This document shows positions 9,875-20,123 of a stretch of DNA of 64,000 bases, piece by piece. Origin of the DNA: Schaalia radingae. Its GTDB lineage: Bacteria; Actinomycetota; Actinomycetes; Actinomycetales; Actinomycetaceae. The notes beneath the pieces are model-generated. The model made no database searches and was not told where the DNA came from. It saw nothing but the letters and a program-made list of their open reading frames with translations. The position numbers and the translations under genes are program-made. The DNA is taken from positions 930,001-994,000 of the forward strand of contig NZ_LT629792.1 in NCBI RefSeq assembly GCF_900106055.1, in the 5' to 3' direction. Numbering within the stretch: position 1 is the first letter of the stretch; the number at the start of each line of letters is the position of its first letter.

Positions 9875-11200
9875 ATGAAACGCATGGATCTTCGCGGCAC
9901 CAGTGCCACCACAGATGCAATCCGCCGTCAACTGCCACGAGCTGCATTCGACATCACCGCAGCCGTCGAGGCTGTCACGCCGATTATCGACAGCGTCATC
10001 CACGAGGGTGCGAGCGCCATCAAGGACTGTGCCGAGCGTTTCGACCATGTGCGTCCTGATCGCCTGAAGGTACCGGCCGACCAGATCCGTGCCGCCCTCG
10101 ACGGACTTGACCCTGCGGTGCGCGGCGCGCTGGAAGTGTCGATCGAGCATAACCGCGCCGGCCACACTGTCCAGCTGCCCACCACGCAACACGCCACCAT
10201 CATTCCCGGCGGCACGATTACCCAGCGGTGGGTACCGGTGCAGCGCGCCGGTGTCTACGTCCCAGGTGGCCTGGCTGTCTACCCCTCCTCAGTTGTGATG
10301 AACGTGGTGTGCGCGCAGGTCGCCGGCGTCAGCTCAATCGCCCTGGCTTCACCGCCGCAACGCGAGTTCGGCGGACTGCCGCACCCGACAATCCTTGCAG
10401 CGTGCGCACTGTTGGGCGTGGACGACGTGTGGGCAATGGGTGGTGCGCAGGCAATCGCCGGCCTTGCCTACGGATTTGACGACGAGGGTGACGTGTGTGA
10501 ACCGGTTGATGTCGTAGCAGGACCGGGCAACATTTATGTGGCCGCAGCTAAGCGGGTGGTGTCTGCTCACGTGGGGATCGATGCGGAAGCGGGAACCACT
10601 GAAATAGCGATCCTTGCCGATGGTGATGCTCACCCCGCTTTCGTTGCCGCTGACTTGATCAGCCAGGCGGAGCATGATCCTGCTGCCGCATCTGTTCTGA
10701 TCACGGACAGTGAGCCGCTTGCGGATGCAGTGGAAGCTGAGATTCAGCGGCTGGCACCGCTGACCGCGCACACCGAACGCATTATGACGGCGCTGAGCGG
10801 ACCGCAGTCGGGCATCGTCCTCGTCGATGATCTGGATGCTGGGCTGCGCGTTGTGGATGCGTATGCTCCCGAACACCTCGAAGTACAGACAGAGAATGCT
10901 GCCGAAGTAGCGCTGCGCGTGCGCAACGCAGGTGCCATTTTTGTCGGCCCGTACACGCCGGTACCGCTGGGCGACTACGTTGCAGGCTCCAACCACGTCC
11001 TGCCCACAGGAGGCACCGCCCGCTACGCTGCCGGACTGAACGTGGGACAGTATCTGCGCAGCCAGCAGGTCGTTGAGTATTCACACGATGCGCTCGAAGC
11101 GCTCACCGATGACCTCAACACGCTGGCATGTGCCGAAGACCTGCCGGCACACGGAGCAGCCGCGCTGATCCGGCGCGAGGAAGGCGGACGCAATGACTGA
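9875..11200 (+). CDS. hisD: Histidinol dehydrogenase HisD
   Basis: 441 residues; oxidises L-histidinol to L-histidine in two NAD-dependent steps, the last reactions of histidine synthesis. Visible motifs: [21 protein letters not shown], then [13 protein letters not shown], then [16 protein letters not shown]. The zinc/active-site region follows ([61 protein letters not shown]). It starts 15 bases after dnaE and opens the his cluster; its stop overlaps hisC by 8 bases. Confidence 0.96.
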   Translation: MKRMDLRGTSATTDAIRRQLPRAAFDITAAVEAVTPIIDSVIHEGASAIKDCAERFDHVRPDRLKVPADQIRAALDGLDPAVRGALEVSIEHNRAGHTVQLPTTQHATIIPGGTITQRWVPVQRAGVYVPGGLAVYPSSVVMNVVCAQVAGVSSIALASPPQREFGGLPHPTILAACALLGVDDVWAMGGAQAIAGLAYGFDDEGDVCEPVDVVAGPGNIYVAAAKRVVSAHVGIDAEAGTTEIAILADGDAHPAFVAADLISQAEHDPAAASVLITDSEPLADAVEAEIQRLAPLTAHTERIMTALSGPQSGIVLVDDLDAGLRVVDAYAPEHLEVQTENAAEVALRVRNAGAIFVGPYTPVPLGDYVAGSNHVLPTGGTARYAAGLNVGQYLRSQQVVEYSHDALEALTDDLNTLACAEDLPAHGAAALIRREEGGRND

Positions 11201-12317
11201 TTTACGTTTGCCGCTGCGCCCTGAACTTGCGGGGCTGAGCCCGTATGGCGCGCCCCAATTGGATGTGCCCGTACGCCTGAACGTCAATGAGAATCCGTGG
11301 GCGCCTTCTGACGAGCTGGTTGACGATATCGCGCGCTCAGTGGCTCGCGCCGCCAGCGGGCTGAACCGCTACCCGGATCGCGATTTTCTGGAACTGCGTG
11401 GGGAACTGGCACGATATCTGGCTGACGAAAGCGGTGTAAGTGTTCCGCCCGAACATGTATGGGCAGCCAACGGTTCCAACGAAGTCATGACCCAGATTCT
11501 GCAGGCATTCGCCGGCACGTCACGGACCGTCGTTTCATGTGCCCCGACATACTCGATGTATCACGAGTACGCGCGCGACACGTGCTCACGGTGGGTCACG
11601 TGTGATCGGCACGAGGATTTTTCCATCGACCTGGATGCCCTGCGCGACCTGCTCGAAACTGAGCACCCGGCAGTCGTTCTGCTGGCCAGTCCGAACAATC
11701 CCACCGGAACAGCACTGTCACTTGACGACATCCGCTCCCTGGCTGACGACACGCGATTCAGCGGGCCTGTCGGGCCGGACGGACAGCCCACAGCGAGCCT
11801 GCTGGTCATCGATGAAGCGTACGCGGAATTCAGGCGTGCGGGGACATCCTCGGCACTCGAACTCGTTGAGCAGAATCCGCACGTGGTCGTCTCCCGCACT
11901 ATGTCGAAAGCATTTGGAATGGCGGGGTTGCGTCTGGGATACATGGTGGCCTGCCAGGACGTCATTGACGCGATCATGCTGGTGCGCTTGCCCTACCATC
12001 TGTCAGCCATCACGCAGGCAGCGGCACTGGCGGCGCTGCGTCACCGTGAATGCCTCATGCAGCAGGTGGCCGACCTGCGTGACAGTCGGGACGCCCTCGC
12101 GCACTGGCTGGAATCACGAGGGCTGCAGGTGGCTCAATCTGACGCGAACTTCATTTTCTTTGGACGTTTCGATAACCGGCAGGACATCTTTGACAAGCTC
12201 CTGGAGCGGGGCGTGTTGATCCGCGTCGTCGGCCCTGACGGCTGGCTGCGGGTCAGCGTAGGGACACCTGAGGAAAACCAGCAATTCATGACGGCACTGG
12301 AGGAGGTTCTCTCATGA
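11193..12317 (+). CDS. hisC: Histidinol-phosphate aminotransferase HisC
   Basis: 374 residues, class II PLP-dependent aminotransferase that makes histidinol phosphate from imidazole acetol phosphate and glutamate. Motifs: [10 protein letters not shown] near the N-terminus, [50 protein letters not shown], and the PLP lysine in [17 protein letters not shown] (about residue 238). The C-terminal [10 protein letters not shown] block is also typical. Its end overlaps hisB by ATGA. Confidence 0.95.
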   Translation: MTDLRLPLRPELAGLSPYGAPQLDVPVRLNVNENPWAPSDELVDDIARSVARAASGLNRYPDRDFLELRGELARYLADESGVSVPPEHVWAANGSNEVMTQILQAFAGTSRTVVSCAPTYSMYHEYARDTCSRWVTCDRHEDFSIDLDALRDLLETEHPAVVLLASPNNPTGTALSLDDIRSLADDTRFSGPVGPDGQPTASLLVIDEAYAEFRRAGTSSALELVEQNPHVVVSRTMSKAFGMAGLRLGYMVACQDVIDAIMLVRLPYHLSAITQAAALAALRHRECLMQQVADLRDSRDALAHWLESRGLQVAQSDANFIFFGRFDNRQDIFDKLLERGVLIRVVGPDGWLRVSVGTPEENQQFMTALEEVLS

Positions 12318-12916
12318 ACGCGCGAACTGCGACAATTGACCGCGAAACATCAGAGTCAACAATTCATCTGGAAGTGAATCTTGACGGCAGCGGCGTGACC
12401 AACATTTCGACTGGTGTGCCGTTCTACGACCATATGCTCACCGCATTTGGGCGTCACTCCCTGATTGACCTGACTGTTCAGGCGCGCGGGGATGTGGACG
12501 TGGACGTGCACCACACTGTCGAAGACACCGCGATCTGCCTGGGCCAGGCCATCAAGTTGGCGCTTGGTGACAAGGCAGGAATCCGCCGTTTCGCAGATGC
12601 TACGGTGCCCCTGGATGAAGCCCTCGCTCATGCTGTTGTGGACATTTCAGGGCGGCCGTACCTCGTGCACGAGGGCGAGCCGGCCGGCCAGGAATACCAC
12701 CTCATTGGCGGGCACTTCACCGGCTCCATGACACGACACGTGTTTGAGTCGCTGGCCTATAACGCCGGAATCTGTCTGCATGTGCGTCTGCTTGCCGGTC
12801 GCGACCCGCACCACATTGTGGAAGCGCAGTTCAAGGCACTTGCCCGCGCGATGCGCGGCGCTGTTGAACCGGATCCACGGGTGAGTGGCATTCCGTCTAC
12901 CAAAGGAGCACTGTAA
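12314..12916 (+). CDS. hisB: Imidazoleglycerol-phosphate dehydratase HisB
   Basis: 200 residues, the monofunctional dehydratase form without the phosphatase domain found in enterobacteria. The metal-binding His clusters are present: [38 protein letters not shown], and later [39 protein letters not shown] is another family block. It sits between hisC (ATGA overlap) and the uncharacterised gene that follows (TAATG overlap). Confidence 0.96.
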   Translation: MNARTATIDRETSESTIHLEVNLDGSGVTNISTGVPFYDHMLTAFGRHSLIDLTVQARGDVDVDVHHTVEDTAICLGQAIKLALGDKAGIRRFADATVPLDEALAHAVVDISGRPYLVHEGEPAGQEYHLIGGHFTGSMTRHVFESLAYNAGICLHVRLLAGRDPHHIVEAQFKALARAMRGAVEPDPRVSGIPSTKGAL

Positions 12917-13581
12917 TGGTCCAGGATGTTCCTCAGCGTCCTGACGATGAGGACATTGACGCTAAGTTCGCGGGAATCGTTGCGGACTTCGAGCGCTCAA
13001 GCGCACCTGCCGAACGGCATGACCTGGACACTCCGGTTGATGAATCCTTGCACCTGGAAGGTGGATCCCTGTCGGTCGCATTGGTGCTCACACCGATTCC
13101 GTCAGCCGAGGCGCTGCACAAACTCCTGCAGCTGGCCGGGCTTTCCGTCCACGTCGTCCCGATTAAGCCGTGGACCGCGATTTGGCTGAAAGTTGATTCC
13201 AATCAGCCGATGACCGAGGAAGACGAGCTGGCCTCACTGATGGGCAAGTGCCGCTCCATGCCACCCGAAGTGGATCAGGTGGCACGACTGACCTCACGCC
13301 TGTCCAAGCTGGGCTCCGTGGCAATCATGTCGTGGCTGGTTGAAGGTGACGAGGAAGATGTGGAGCCGGGTGTATCCGGACAGATCAGTGCACGCCGATA
13401 CGTGTCGGGCGAGCCGGAAGACGATATTCCAGCTGGCGTGCTGATCGGATCAATGCCGGTGGCCCTTGAAGACCTGCTGCTGGGCAGAACCACCCCGGAT
13501 GACTACAACGGGTCGGTCGCACCTGATGGCACATGCCTGAAGCGGCCACGCGGCCCATTAGGGTGGTTCAGAAAACCATGA
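12916..13581 (+). CDS. Conserved protein of unknown function inside the his operon
   Basis: 221 residues, not recognised. The first 50 residues are acidic and probably disordered. A compact hydrophobic region follows ([20 protein letters not shown], then [12 protein letters not shown]), and the C-terminus ends in [11 protein letters not shown]. There is no signal peptide, membrane helix or obvious catalytic motif. It overlaps hisB (TAATG) and hisH (ATGA), so it must be translated with histidine enzymes. Position alone suggests a link to histidine synthesis or its control; this is inference. Similar orphan genes between hisB and hisH occur in other actinomycetes, to my knowledge without an assigned function. 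Confidence 0.7.
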   Translation: MVQDVPQRPDDEDIDAKFAGIVADFERSSAPAERHDLDTPVDESLHLEGGSLSVALVLTPIPSAEALHKLLQLAGLSVHVVPIKPWTAIWLKVDSNQPMTEEDELASLMGKCRSMPPEVDQVARLTSRLSKLGSVAIMSWLVEGDEEDVEPGVSGQISARRYVSGEPEDDIPAGVLIGSMPVALEDLLLGRTTPDDYNGSVAPDGTCLKRPRGPLGWFRKP

Positions 13582-14234
13582 GCATGATGCAGCGACGCTC
13601 TCGAATCGTCGTCTTGAGATTCGGGTCAGGCAACGTGCGCTCAGCGTGCAGTGCGCTGGAACGAGCCGGTGCCGACGTCTCACTGAGCGCCGATCCGCAG
13701 GAAGTCAGCGAAGCTGACGGCCTGGTGGTGCCAGGTGTGGGAGCATTCATCACGGTGATGGACCAGCTGCGCGCAGTGCAAGGCCTGAGGATGATTGAAC
13801 GCCGGATCGCAGGTGCAAGGCCCGTGCTGGGAATCTGCGTCGGGCTGCAGATCATGTTCGACCGCTCCACTGAAAAGGGCACGACCGAGGGCCTGGGGCA
13901 GTGGGACGGAACCGTGGACCGTCTGGACGCGCCCATCATTCCGCACATGGGGTGGACACAGGTTGAAGCCGCATCCGATACGACACTGTTCGACGGACTG
14001 GATGAGGAGTACTTCTACTTCGTGCATTCCTACGCCGTGATGGATGATCCGGCTCGGACATCTCGCCCTCGCACGGCAGCTGCTCCGCAGACGAGCTGGG
14101 CAACCTACGGTCAGCGCTTTGTCGCAGCCGTGGAAGACGGAGCGCTGAGCGCCACACAGTTCCACCCCGAAAAATCTGGTGCCGCCGGCTTGAAGCTGCT
14201 GCAGAATTGGTTGGCGACCACCGTGTCTGACTAA
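13578..14234 (+). CDS. hisH: Imidazole glycerol phosphate synthase subunit HisH (glutamine amidotransferase)
   Basis: 218 residues, class I glutamine amidotransferase that supplies ammonia to HisF. The oxyanion/P-loop [19 protein letters not shown], the nucleophile Cys in [14 protein letters not shown] (about residue 85) and the His-Glu pair in [12 protein letters not shown] near the end are intact. PHMGWTQVE and [10 protein letters not shown] are HisH-specific. ATG 13578 overlaps the previous stop by ATGA, so the in-frame codon at 13533 is not used. The partner hisF is not in this window. Confidence 0.95.
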   Translation: MSMMQRRSRIVVLRFGSGNVRSACSALERAGADVSLSADPQEVSEADGLVVPGVGAFITVMDQLRAVQGLRMIERRIAGARPVLGICVGLQIMFDRSTEKGTTEGLGQWDGTVDRLDAPIIPHMGWTQVEAASDTTLFDGLDEEYFYFVHSYAVMDDPARTSRPRTAAAPQTSWATYGQRFVAAVEDGALSATQFHPEKSGAAGLKLLQNWLATTVSD

Positions 14235-14265
14235 AACCGCTCTATCTGACTAGAAAAGGTGACTG

Positions 14266-15003
14266 ATGGATACTCCGTTGATTCTTCTGCCTGCCGTTGA
14301 CGTGGTTGAGGGGCAGGCAGTGCGCTTGCGCCAGGGTGAGGCAGGAACGGAAACACAGTACGGCGCACCCCTGGAAGCTGCACAGGCGTTCACCCACGCA
14401 GGCGCCGCGTGGCTGCACCTGGTTGACCTGGATGCCGCTTTTGGACGCGGATCCAATATCGACCTGCTGGCTGATGTCGTACGCCAGATCCCGCTGCACG
14501 TTGAACTGTCGGGCGGCATCCGTGATGACGCCTCACTTCAGCGCGCCCTGGCCACCGGTGCACGCCGCATCAATATCGGCACGGCAGCGCTGGAAGACCC
14601 CGAATGGACCGAATCGATTATCCAGCGTTACGGCGATCAGGTTGCCGTGGGCTTGGATGTGCGCGGTGAGACTCTGGCAGCACGAGGCTGGACGAAACCA
14701 GGTGGAAATGTCTGGAAGGTCCTGGAGCGTCTGAACGAGGCTGGCTGTGCCCGATACGTGGTCACCGATGTGGCGCGTGACGGCATGATGCAGGGGCCGA
14801 ATATTGATCTGCTCCGCGCCGTATGTGAACGTACCGATGCGCCGGTTGTCGCCTCGGGCGGCGTGTCCAGCATTGACGATATTCGAGCCCTGCGTGAACT
14901 GACGTCGATCGGCCTGGAAGGCGCAATCATTGGTAAAGCCCTGTACGCCGGGGCGTTCACGTTGGAAGAGGCGCTGGAAGCGGCCGGCCCTCAGCAGTCA
15001 TGA
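14266..15003 (+). CDS. priA: Phosphoribosyl isomerase A (HisA/PriA)
   Basis: 245-residue (beta/alpha)8 barrel that isomerises ProFAR in histidine synthesis. In Actinobacteria it usually also isomerises PRA in tryptophan synthesis (PriA). The N-terminal catalytic Asp is in [15 protein letters not shown] and the second in [14 protein letters not shown] (about residue 173). The phosphate-binding segments are [10 protein letters not shown] and [13 protein letters not shown]. Dual function is inferred from lineage, not demonstrated. Start context GAAAAGGTGACTGATGG; the end overlaps the SseB-like gene. Confidence 0.93.
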   Translation: MDTPLILLPAVDVVEGQAVRLRQGEAGTETQYGAPLEAAQAFTHAGAAWLHLVDLDAAFGRGSNIDLLADVVRQIPLHVELSGGIRDDASLQRALATGARRINIGTAALEDPEWTESIIQRYGDQVAVGLDVRGETLAARGWTKPGGNVWKVLERLNEAGCARYVVTDVARDGMMQGPNIDLLRAVCERTDAPVVASGGVSSIDDIRALRELTSIGLEGAIIGKALYAGAFTLEEALEAAGPQQS

Positions 15004-15722
15004 TGGAACTGAGCGATGAGCAACGCGACAAGATTGCGCAGCGCCTGACACTGCACACCGACTCATCGGATTGTGGCCAGACGTTGCCGTTGACGCGTCA
15101 CGCACTCGGACTGCCAGCCGGTACCCGCAGCGAGCAGGGCGAGCGCCTCGAACAGCTTGTTCACGCACTGAGCAGTGAGCGCGTCATTATTCCAGTTGTC
15201 CTCAATGGCGGAAACTCTGACAACCACGTGGAGTTCACCAGGGCGGAAATACCTGAAGGCCCGGCATTGGCCGTGTTCACGTCAACGGATGAGCTTGCAG
15301 CGTTTGACCCACAGGCACGCCCATTGCCTGTCTCAACGCGCCTTGCCGCGTTGAGCGCCCTCGTCGAAACCCGAGGGCTGATAGTGGCCGATCCGCGCGG
15401 TGCGAATATCGTGATCCCGCGCCCCGCGTGCAATTCGCTGTCAGTGGGGGACAGGTGGCTGCCCGCGTGGAAAGATCGCGAACTTGCCGCCGGTCTGCTG
15501 CGCATCATCATGGACGAGGGTGTCCGATGCGTGGTCGATGTGCGTATCCATCATGGAGGCGGCAGTCGCGTCATCGTCGAGCTGTGCGCGGCCGCCGGTG
15601 GTGATGAGCGAGCGGTCCGACGCGAATTGTCCCGCGCAATCAACTGCATTTATGGCAGTGATCGTCTCAAAGCTGCGGCTGACCAGATCATGATCGCGCC
15701 AACGTGGGTTCATGCGGTATAG
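15000..15722 (+). CDS. SseB-family protein
   Basis: 240 residues. The central block [10 protein letters not shown]...[20 protein letters not shown], followed by [17 protein letters not shown], is the SseB N-terminal domain pattern; the C-terminal third resembles the SseB C-terminal extension. SseB-like proteins regularly sit between priA and infC in Actinobacteria. Their function is unclear (an enhanced-serine-sensitivity phenotype was reported in E. coli). Two adjacent ATGs (15000 and 15003) are possible starts; the first overlaps the priA stop. Confidence 0.8.
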   Translation: MMELSDEQRDKIAQRLTLHTDSSDCGQTLPLTRHALGLPAGTRSEQGERLEQLVHALSSERVIIPVVLNGGNSDNHVEFTRAEIPEGPALAVFTSTDELAAFDPQARPLPVSTRLAALSALVETRGLIVADPRGANIVIPRPACNSLSVGDRWLPAWKDRELAAGLLRIIMDEGVRCVVDVRIHHGGGSRVIVELCAAAGGDERAVRRELSRAINCIYGSDRLKAAADQIMIAPTWVHAV

Positions 15723-15791
15723 CTGTTAATCCTGAACGTGGTCTCTTACGATGATCATAACTTGTCACGACGCAGGTAAGGAGACCAGCCG

Positions 15792-16555
15792 ATGACGCAA
15801 CCTGCTCCGCAACCCACTCCATCCCGGCCGACCAATGTGCAGTCCACGCTACCCAGGAAAAACCGGTCTGATTATTGGCATCGTATGTGCAGTGGCCGCT
15901 GTGGTGGCCGTGGCTGCCATCGTGATGGTGATGATGGCCCGCCCGTCACAATCCGACAGCCCTGAGGTGTCTGTTCGGCGTCACTTACCTGCTGGGCGGA
16001 CAGGAATATGAAGTGGAAATCGAGGTGAGCCGGCCCGTTGGTGAAGATACCTGGCAGATCACCAGACCGCTGGCTACGACTGTCGTATTTCCTTCCGGAT
16101 TCGCCGATCAGGATCTGACTGTGGCACCCGACGACAGTGATCAATACTCTCCGGAGTCGGTTGTTGAATGGGAGCCGGAACTGACAGACACATTCACTGC
16201 GGCATTTGTTGACTGCGCGAACCCTTTCCTGCATGAATGCCGGGAAAACCGCGACGATCCTGATGAACAGTGCGGATTCATTTACGCTTTCTACACAGAT
16301 GAGCAATCAGAATCAGCCACCCTCAATGGAGAACTGACCACTGCCGGCCCCGCTGGCAACCAGCTTGTGTCGATGGTGCACTCCACGGGGATTCCGGACA
16401 TGCGAACAGATGTGACGAGGGCGACGCTCCATTTCAGGGATGACGGGCTCAATATACCGGACAAGGAGCAGAAACTCGCCGTCCAGGGCACGGTCGAATT
16501 GTCGAAGAGATCAGATCCTGTTTTCCATATGAAGATCGTGACTCCTGAGGATTGA
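15792..16555 (+). pseudogene. Decayed membrane-anchored protein, paralogue A (frameshift plus internal deletion)
   Basis: AAGGAGA at 15778-15784 precedes ATG 15792, so this once started as a gene. Frame 1 gives a Gln/Pro-rich start (MTQPAPQPTPSRPTNV) ending near 15860. A single extra A in the AAAAA run there shifts into a second frame that encodes a clear membrane helix (GLIIGIVCAVAAVVAVAAIV). Near 15970 the text jumps to a third frame reading FGVTYLLGGQEYEVEIEVSR, open to 16555. That last part aligns with LDVEYYLDGQVVDTTLQV of paralogue C at 17127. However, the roughly 100-residue domain that C carries between the helix and this strand is missing, so the second break is a deletion. Function unknown. 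Confidence 0.6.
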
Positions 16556-16646
16556 AGCGGGATAATGTTGTCAAAATGCTGCGTTAAGCGATAGTTTGGA
16601 ATAATAGAGTTTGTAGCATCAATCAAGATCGCGGGCCGATAGAGAA

Positions 16647-17036
16647 AAGGATGCTCACACAGCTCAGAGCTTCAACTCTGCAGTGTTCGAGTCCAAAGTA
16701 ACGGACACGTTCCGCCAGAGCATTGTTGACGAAGCACAGAAGTTCGTCGACCAGTGCGCAGCCGATGTGAAGGCTGATCAATGCGGGTATATGTCTGTCG
16801 CCGCACAACATTTTGGGGCGAAGTTGGCAGAGCTGAAAGAAGGAATTTCCGTACAGGACTACGCCTTTAACCCGTATCAAGCGAAGCTCGACGTCGCATT
16901 CGACCCGCTGGTTATGCTCTTCCATAGCGATGGGGCTGATTCCCCTCACGAGGATGAGCTCGAGATGGTCGGAGCCGTTACTTTTGATGACAGTGGAGCC
17001 CCTGCATGCTCGTTCGACTTCCCCTTCCAGTTCTGA
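16647..17036 (+). pseudogene. Decayed paralogue B (C-terminal domain only)
   Basis: An open frame whose first plausible initiator is GTG 16683. The product has about 117 residues with TDTFRQSIVDEAQKFVDQC and ADQCGYMSVAAQHFG. The pattern (D/E-T-F, then A-x-x-F-V-x-x-C, then x-C-G) is shared with paralogue A (TDTFTAAFVDCANPFLHEC) and C (LDRAKEFVESCAS). There is no signal peptide or membrane helix, so the N-terminal two thirds found in C are missing. The frame is open upstream of 16683 without a start and with no ribosome site. The 16556-16646 gap is AT-rich and shows nothing else. Confidence 0.5.
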
Positions 17037-17126
17037 AAGCGGGCGCGATCGGCCACTTCACGGTGAAAGTAGACTAGGATTGAAGCGCTTTCATGCGTTA
17101 AATCTATTTACCGGGGGTATGGCACT

Positions 17127-18430
17127 ATGTCCGAAAATGCGAATGGTAACGACCTGAGCTCACACTCGGAGACTCAGGGGAGTGCTGACTCGTACATGCC
17201 TCCTCCGCCACCACCCACCGATTCGCCAGAACCGCAGCAGGGGCAGGCACAGCAATACGCGCAAGCGACGCAGCAACCGCAGCAATATGCCCAGCAGCAG
17301 TACTATCAGCAGCCCAACCCGCAACAGTACTCGCCGCAACCACAGCCGCAGTTTGCTGCGATGGCTTCTGGCGCCGGGTCTTCCTACGCAGCGACCACGA
17401 CTAAGTCCTCGTCCGGCAAGACTGTCCGCATCGTGTTGGTGGTCATCGGCGTACTGATGGCACTCGCGTTGATCGGGACAATCGCTTTCTACATCCTCAA
17501 CAGCACGCGGACCCCTGAAAAAGCTGCTGAAGAATACCTGGGATATCTTGCAGCGGGTGACGCGAATGCTGCATCGCAGATGGTGGACCCCGGCAAACCC
17601 AATAATCAACGAGCGTTTCTGACAAACGAAGCAATGGCCGGCGCGACCGCGCGAATCGAAAATTTCTCGGTGACGCGAACTGATTCCGGCAGTGATGACT
17701 ATTCACTCAGCTCCGACAAGCCGCGTGGAGTAATGCTGGATGTCGAATACTACCTTGATGGGCAAGTCGTCGATACGACACTTCAGGTCACCCCTGCCCA
17801 GCCCACCTTCCTCGTTCTCAAGAACTGGAAGATTGACGACACACTGGCCACAGAGATCACCCTCCAGCCAGGCACTTTTGACTCGGTCACCATCGGCTCT
17901 CAAAGCGTTCCGATCACGAACGATGATCAGAACTCCCAGGAGTATCAGACGTTCTACCTGTACCCCGGAATCTACCCAGCGCAGGCATCCTACGGATCCA
18001 ATGAGTATGTGAACTATCCCGACAAGAGCCTGATCGTGGGGGCCCGGAGTCATCCTCGACGCTCTGGTGGGACGCACCCGAACCGACCGAAAAACTGCAG
18101 ACACTGATGCTTGATCGGGCCAAGGAATTCGTGGAAAGCTGTGCCTCCATCGACGGTGGAAATCTGAATGAAGCATGCCCCAGCGGCGTGCAGAGCACCA
18201 AACTCGCTGTTCTGGAAGTGACCAAACTGCCCACCACCCTTGAAGACTTCACCGCATTTGAGTTCGTCACGGATAAGGCCACGATCAAGACCCAGACAAA
18301 TCCGACCGAATTCAACAAGAACCCCTCACCGGACAACGTTGAATTCCGTGTGTCAGGCCAGGTGACATTCCCCGAGGGAAGCACTGAACCTGAAATCACT
18401 GAACTGAGGTCGTCAGGATCATGGTGGTAA
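17127..18430 (+). pseudogene. Membrane-anchored extracellular protein, paralogue C (one frameshift)
   Basis: Frame 1 (17127-18107): a Gln/Pro/Tyr-rich cytoplasmic tail, a membrane helix at about residues 100-122 (IVLVVIGVLMALALIGTIAF), then an NTF2-like DUF4878-type segment (PEKAAEEYLGYLAAGDANAA) and a beta-rich domain. At about 18036-18046, in the run GTGGGGGCCC, the coding sense moves to the other frame, which reads STLWWDAPEPTEKLQTLMLD and runs to 18430. One missing base in the G/C run would restore a 430-residue protein. This may be a true frameshift, a slippage-controlled switch, or a sequencing error. Function unknown; the architecture suggests an extracellular sensor or stalk. Confidence 0.6.
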
Positions 18431-18589
18431 ACCGCGAGTGATTCGCATACCGCCGCATCTCAGTGACGAAGGCCCTGTGTGTGACCAGATGTTGCACGCG
18501 GGGCCTTCCACATCTGGCAGTGTGAGGCACCCCATGACGATCCTGCCTAATCTCGCTGGATTTGCCTTCGACGGCAGTGATACAGTAGC

Positions 18590-18779
18590 TGTCGATTGTC
18601 CGGGTACCGTACCCGGGACGTAAGCGGAGATACTCCCACCTTGATTCCCGCCTCAGGGGATCGGGTTCCTGGCTTGAGCCGATGCTGCGTGCAGCATCGC
18701 TGTGGCCACGTGGTGTCAGTCTCCGTTGCGTTGCGCACGGAGATTTTTTCGTGATGCACCACCATGGAAGGAGCCACCC
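18590..18779 (+). promoter_or_regulatory. Structured infC-rpmI-rplT 5' leader
   Basis: The 349 bases between paralogue C and infC hold no gene but three hairpins. They are GTCCGGGTAC/GTACCCGGGAC (about 18596-18618, one bulged C), GATGCTGC/GCAGCATC (18681-18698), and a terminator just ahead of infC. A possible promoter TACAGT lies near 18581. The arrangement, with stacked stems ending in an intrinsic terminator before infC, resembles transcription attenuation leaders of infC/L20 operons in other bacteria. The ligand (L20, IF3 or other) is not determinable here. Confidence 0.5.
18720..18749 (+). terminator. Intrinsic terminator / attenuator upstream of infC
   Basis: TCTCCG (18720-18725) pairs with CGGAGA (18738-18743). 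Inside, after a bulged T, TGCG (18727-18730) pairs with CGCA (18734-18737) around a TTG loop. Six Ts follow directly (18744-18749). The hairpin sits 31 bases before the infC start, inside the operon leader, so it would act on infC expression rather than end an upstream gene. Confidence 0.75.
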
Positions 18780-19418
18780 ATCAGCGAGCCTCGGATCAAT
18801 GAGCGCATCAAAGTAAACGAAGTACGTCTTGTCGGCCCATCGGGAGAACAAGTCGGAGTCGTGCGCGTCGAAGACGCATTGCGTCTGGCAGACGAAGCAG
18901 GCCTCGACCTCGTTGAAGTGGCACCCAACGCGAAACCTCCAGTAGCCAAATTGATGGACTACGGCAAGTACAAGTACGAAGCCGCACAGAAAGCGCGCGA
19001 CGCGCGACGCAACCAGGCAAACACCCAGCTCAAAGAGATCCGTTTCCGCCTGAAGATTGATGACCACGACTTCAACGTGAAGAAGAACCACGTGGAGCGT
19101 TTCCTGAACCAGGGAGACAAAGTCAAGGTCATGATCATGTTCCGCGGACGCGAGCAGTCTCGCCCCGAAGCGGGAGTTCGTTTGCTGGAGCGTCTGGCAG
19201 AAGAGGTCGGTGACATGGCGACGGTCGAATCCGTCCCACGTCAGGATGGCCGCAACATGACGATGGTGCTCGCCCCAACGCGACGCAAGTCAGAAGCAAT
19301 GAGCGAACAACGCCGCCGCCGCAAGGCTGAGCGCGAAGCCCGCCGTGACAAGCAGGCAGAACGTTCCAGCAAGGAGCAAGCTCGCAGCGCCAGGAACGCT
19401 GAAAGCGCGGAACAGTAG
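18780..19418 (+). CDS. infC: Translation initiation factor IF-3 (ATC start codon)
   Basis: 212 residues beginning (M)[18 protein letters not shown], the conserved IF-3 N-terminus. The linker [21 protein letters not shown] and the C-terminal domain ([20 protein letters not shown], then [14 protein letters not shown]) follow, plus a Lys/Arg/Glu-rich tail of about 45 residues. IF-3 binds the 30S subunit and rejects non-canonical start codons. No ATG/GTG/TTG is available at the homologous start; ATC at 18780 has AAGGAG (18768-18773) 6 bases before it. A rare start codon on infC is the known basis of IF-3 autoregulation in E. coli (ATT), and the same is inferred here. Confidence 0.9.
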   Translation: MSEPRINERIKVNEVRLVGPSGEQVGVVRVEDALRLADEAGLDLVEVAPNAKPPVAKLMDYGKYKYEAAQKARDARRNQANTQLKEIRFRLKIDDHDFNVKKNHVERFLNQGDKVKVMIMFRGREQSRPEAGVRLLERLAEEVGDMATVESVPRQDGRNMTMVLAPTRRKSEAMSEQRRRRKAEREARRDKQAERSSKEQARSARNAESAEQ

Positions 19419-19470
19419 CTACTTTCTTGGCACCAGTGCCAAGAGGTGTTGAAGGTTAGGAAACGACACT

Positions 19471-19671
19471 ATGTCAAAAGGAAAGAACAAGACGCACTCA
19501 GGAACCAAGAAGCGCTTCCGCGTGACCGGTTCCGGCAAAATCATGCGTGAACGTGCTGGTAAGCGTCACCTGCTCGAGCACAAGTCTTCACGCCGTACTC
19601 GCCGCCTCTCCCGTGACCAGGTGCTGGCACCTGCAGATGCGAAGCGAGTTCGTACCCTGCTGGGTAAGTGA
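19471..19671 (+). CDS. rpmI: 50S ribosomal protein L35
   Basis: 66 residues, highly basic. [20 protein letters not shown] at the start and [12 protein letters not shown] in the second half are diagnostic for bL35. It lies between infC and rplT in the universal infC-rpmI-rplT order, 52 bases after infC. A ribosome site (GGTTAGGAAACG) precedes the ATG. Confidence 0.97.
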   Translation: MSKGKNKTHSGTKKRFRVTGSGKIMRERAGKRHLLEHKSSRRTRRLSRDQVLAPADAKRVRTLLGK

Positions 19672-19703
19672 TAGCGAAGACTTGTAGGTAAGGAGATAAC
19701 AAC

Positions 19704-20087
19704 ATGGCACGTGTGAAAAGGTCTGTCAACGCCCGCAAGAAGCGTCGCACCACACTTGATCGCGCATCCGGATACCGTGGGCAGCGCTCACGCCTGTACC
19801 GTAAGGCAAAAGAGCAGGTCACTCACTCTTTCGTATACAGCTACCGTGACCGTAAGCGCCGCAAGGGTGACTTCCGTCGCCTGTGGATCCAGCGCATCAA
19901 CGCTGCCGCACGCGCAAACGGCATGACGTACAACCGCCTCATTCAGGGTCTGAACCTTGCCGGCATCGAAATCGATCGCCGCATGCTGGCCGACCTGGCA
20001 GTCAACGACGCAAACGCCTTCGCAGCAATTGTGAAGACTGCCCGTGAAGCGCTGCCCGAAGACGTCAACGCTCCCAAGGCATCCTGA
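19704..20087 (+). CDS. rplT: 50S ribosomal protein L20
   Basis: 127 residues. [20 protein letters not shown] is the conserved N-terminal arm, and [20 protein letters not shown] and [20 protein letters not shown] match the globular domain of bL20, an early-assembly 23S rRNA binder. In several bacteria L20 represses its own operon by binding the leader, so it is the first candidate ligand for the leader upstream. TAAGGAGATAACA precedes the ATG. Confidence 0.97.
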   Translation: MARVKRSVNARKKRRTTLDRASGYRGQRSRLYRKAKEQVTHSFVYSYRDRKRRKGDFRRLWIQRINAAARANGMTYNRLIQGLNLAGIEIDRRMLADLAVNDANAFAAIVKTAREALPEDVNAPKAS

Positions 20088-20123
20088 TTGACTCACAATT
20101 TTCATCCTGAGCGCCCGCCTGTG

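Noticed and set aside
15932..16012. Reading paralogue A as a complete small secreted protein starting at 16013
   Set aside because: The GTG at 16013 has no ribosome site, the frame is open upstream, and a membrane helix in another frame with a good ribosome site at 15792 shows it is a broken longer gene.
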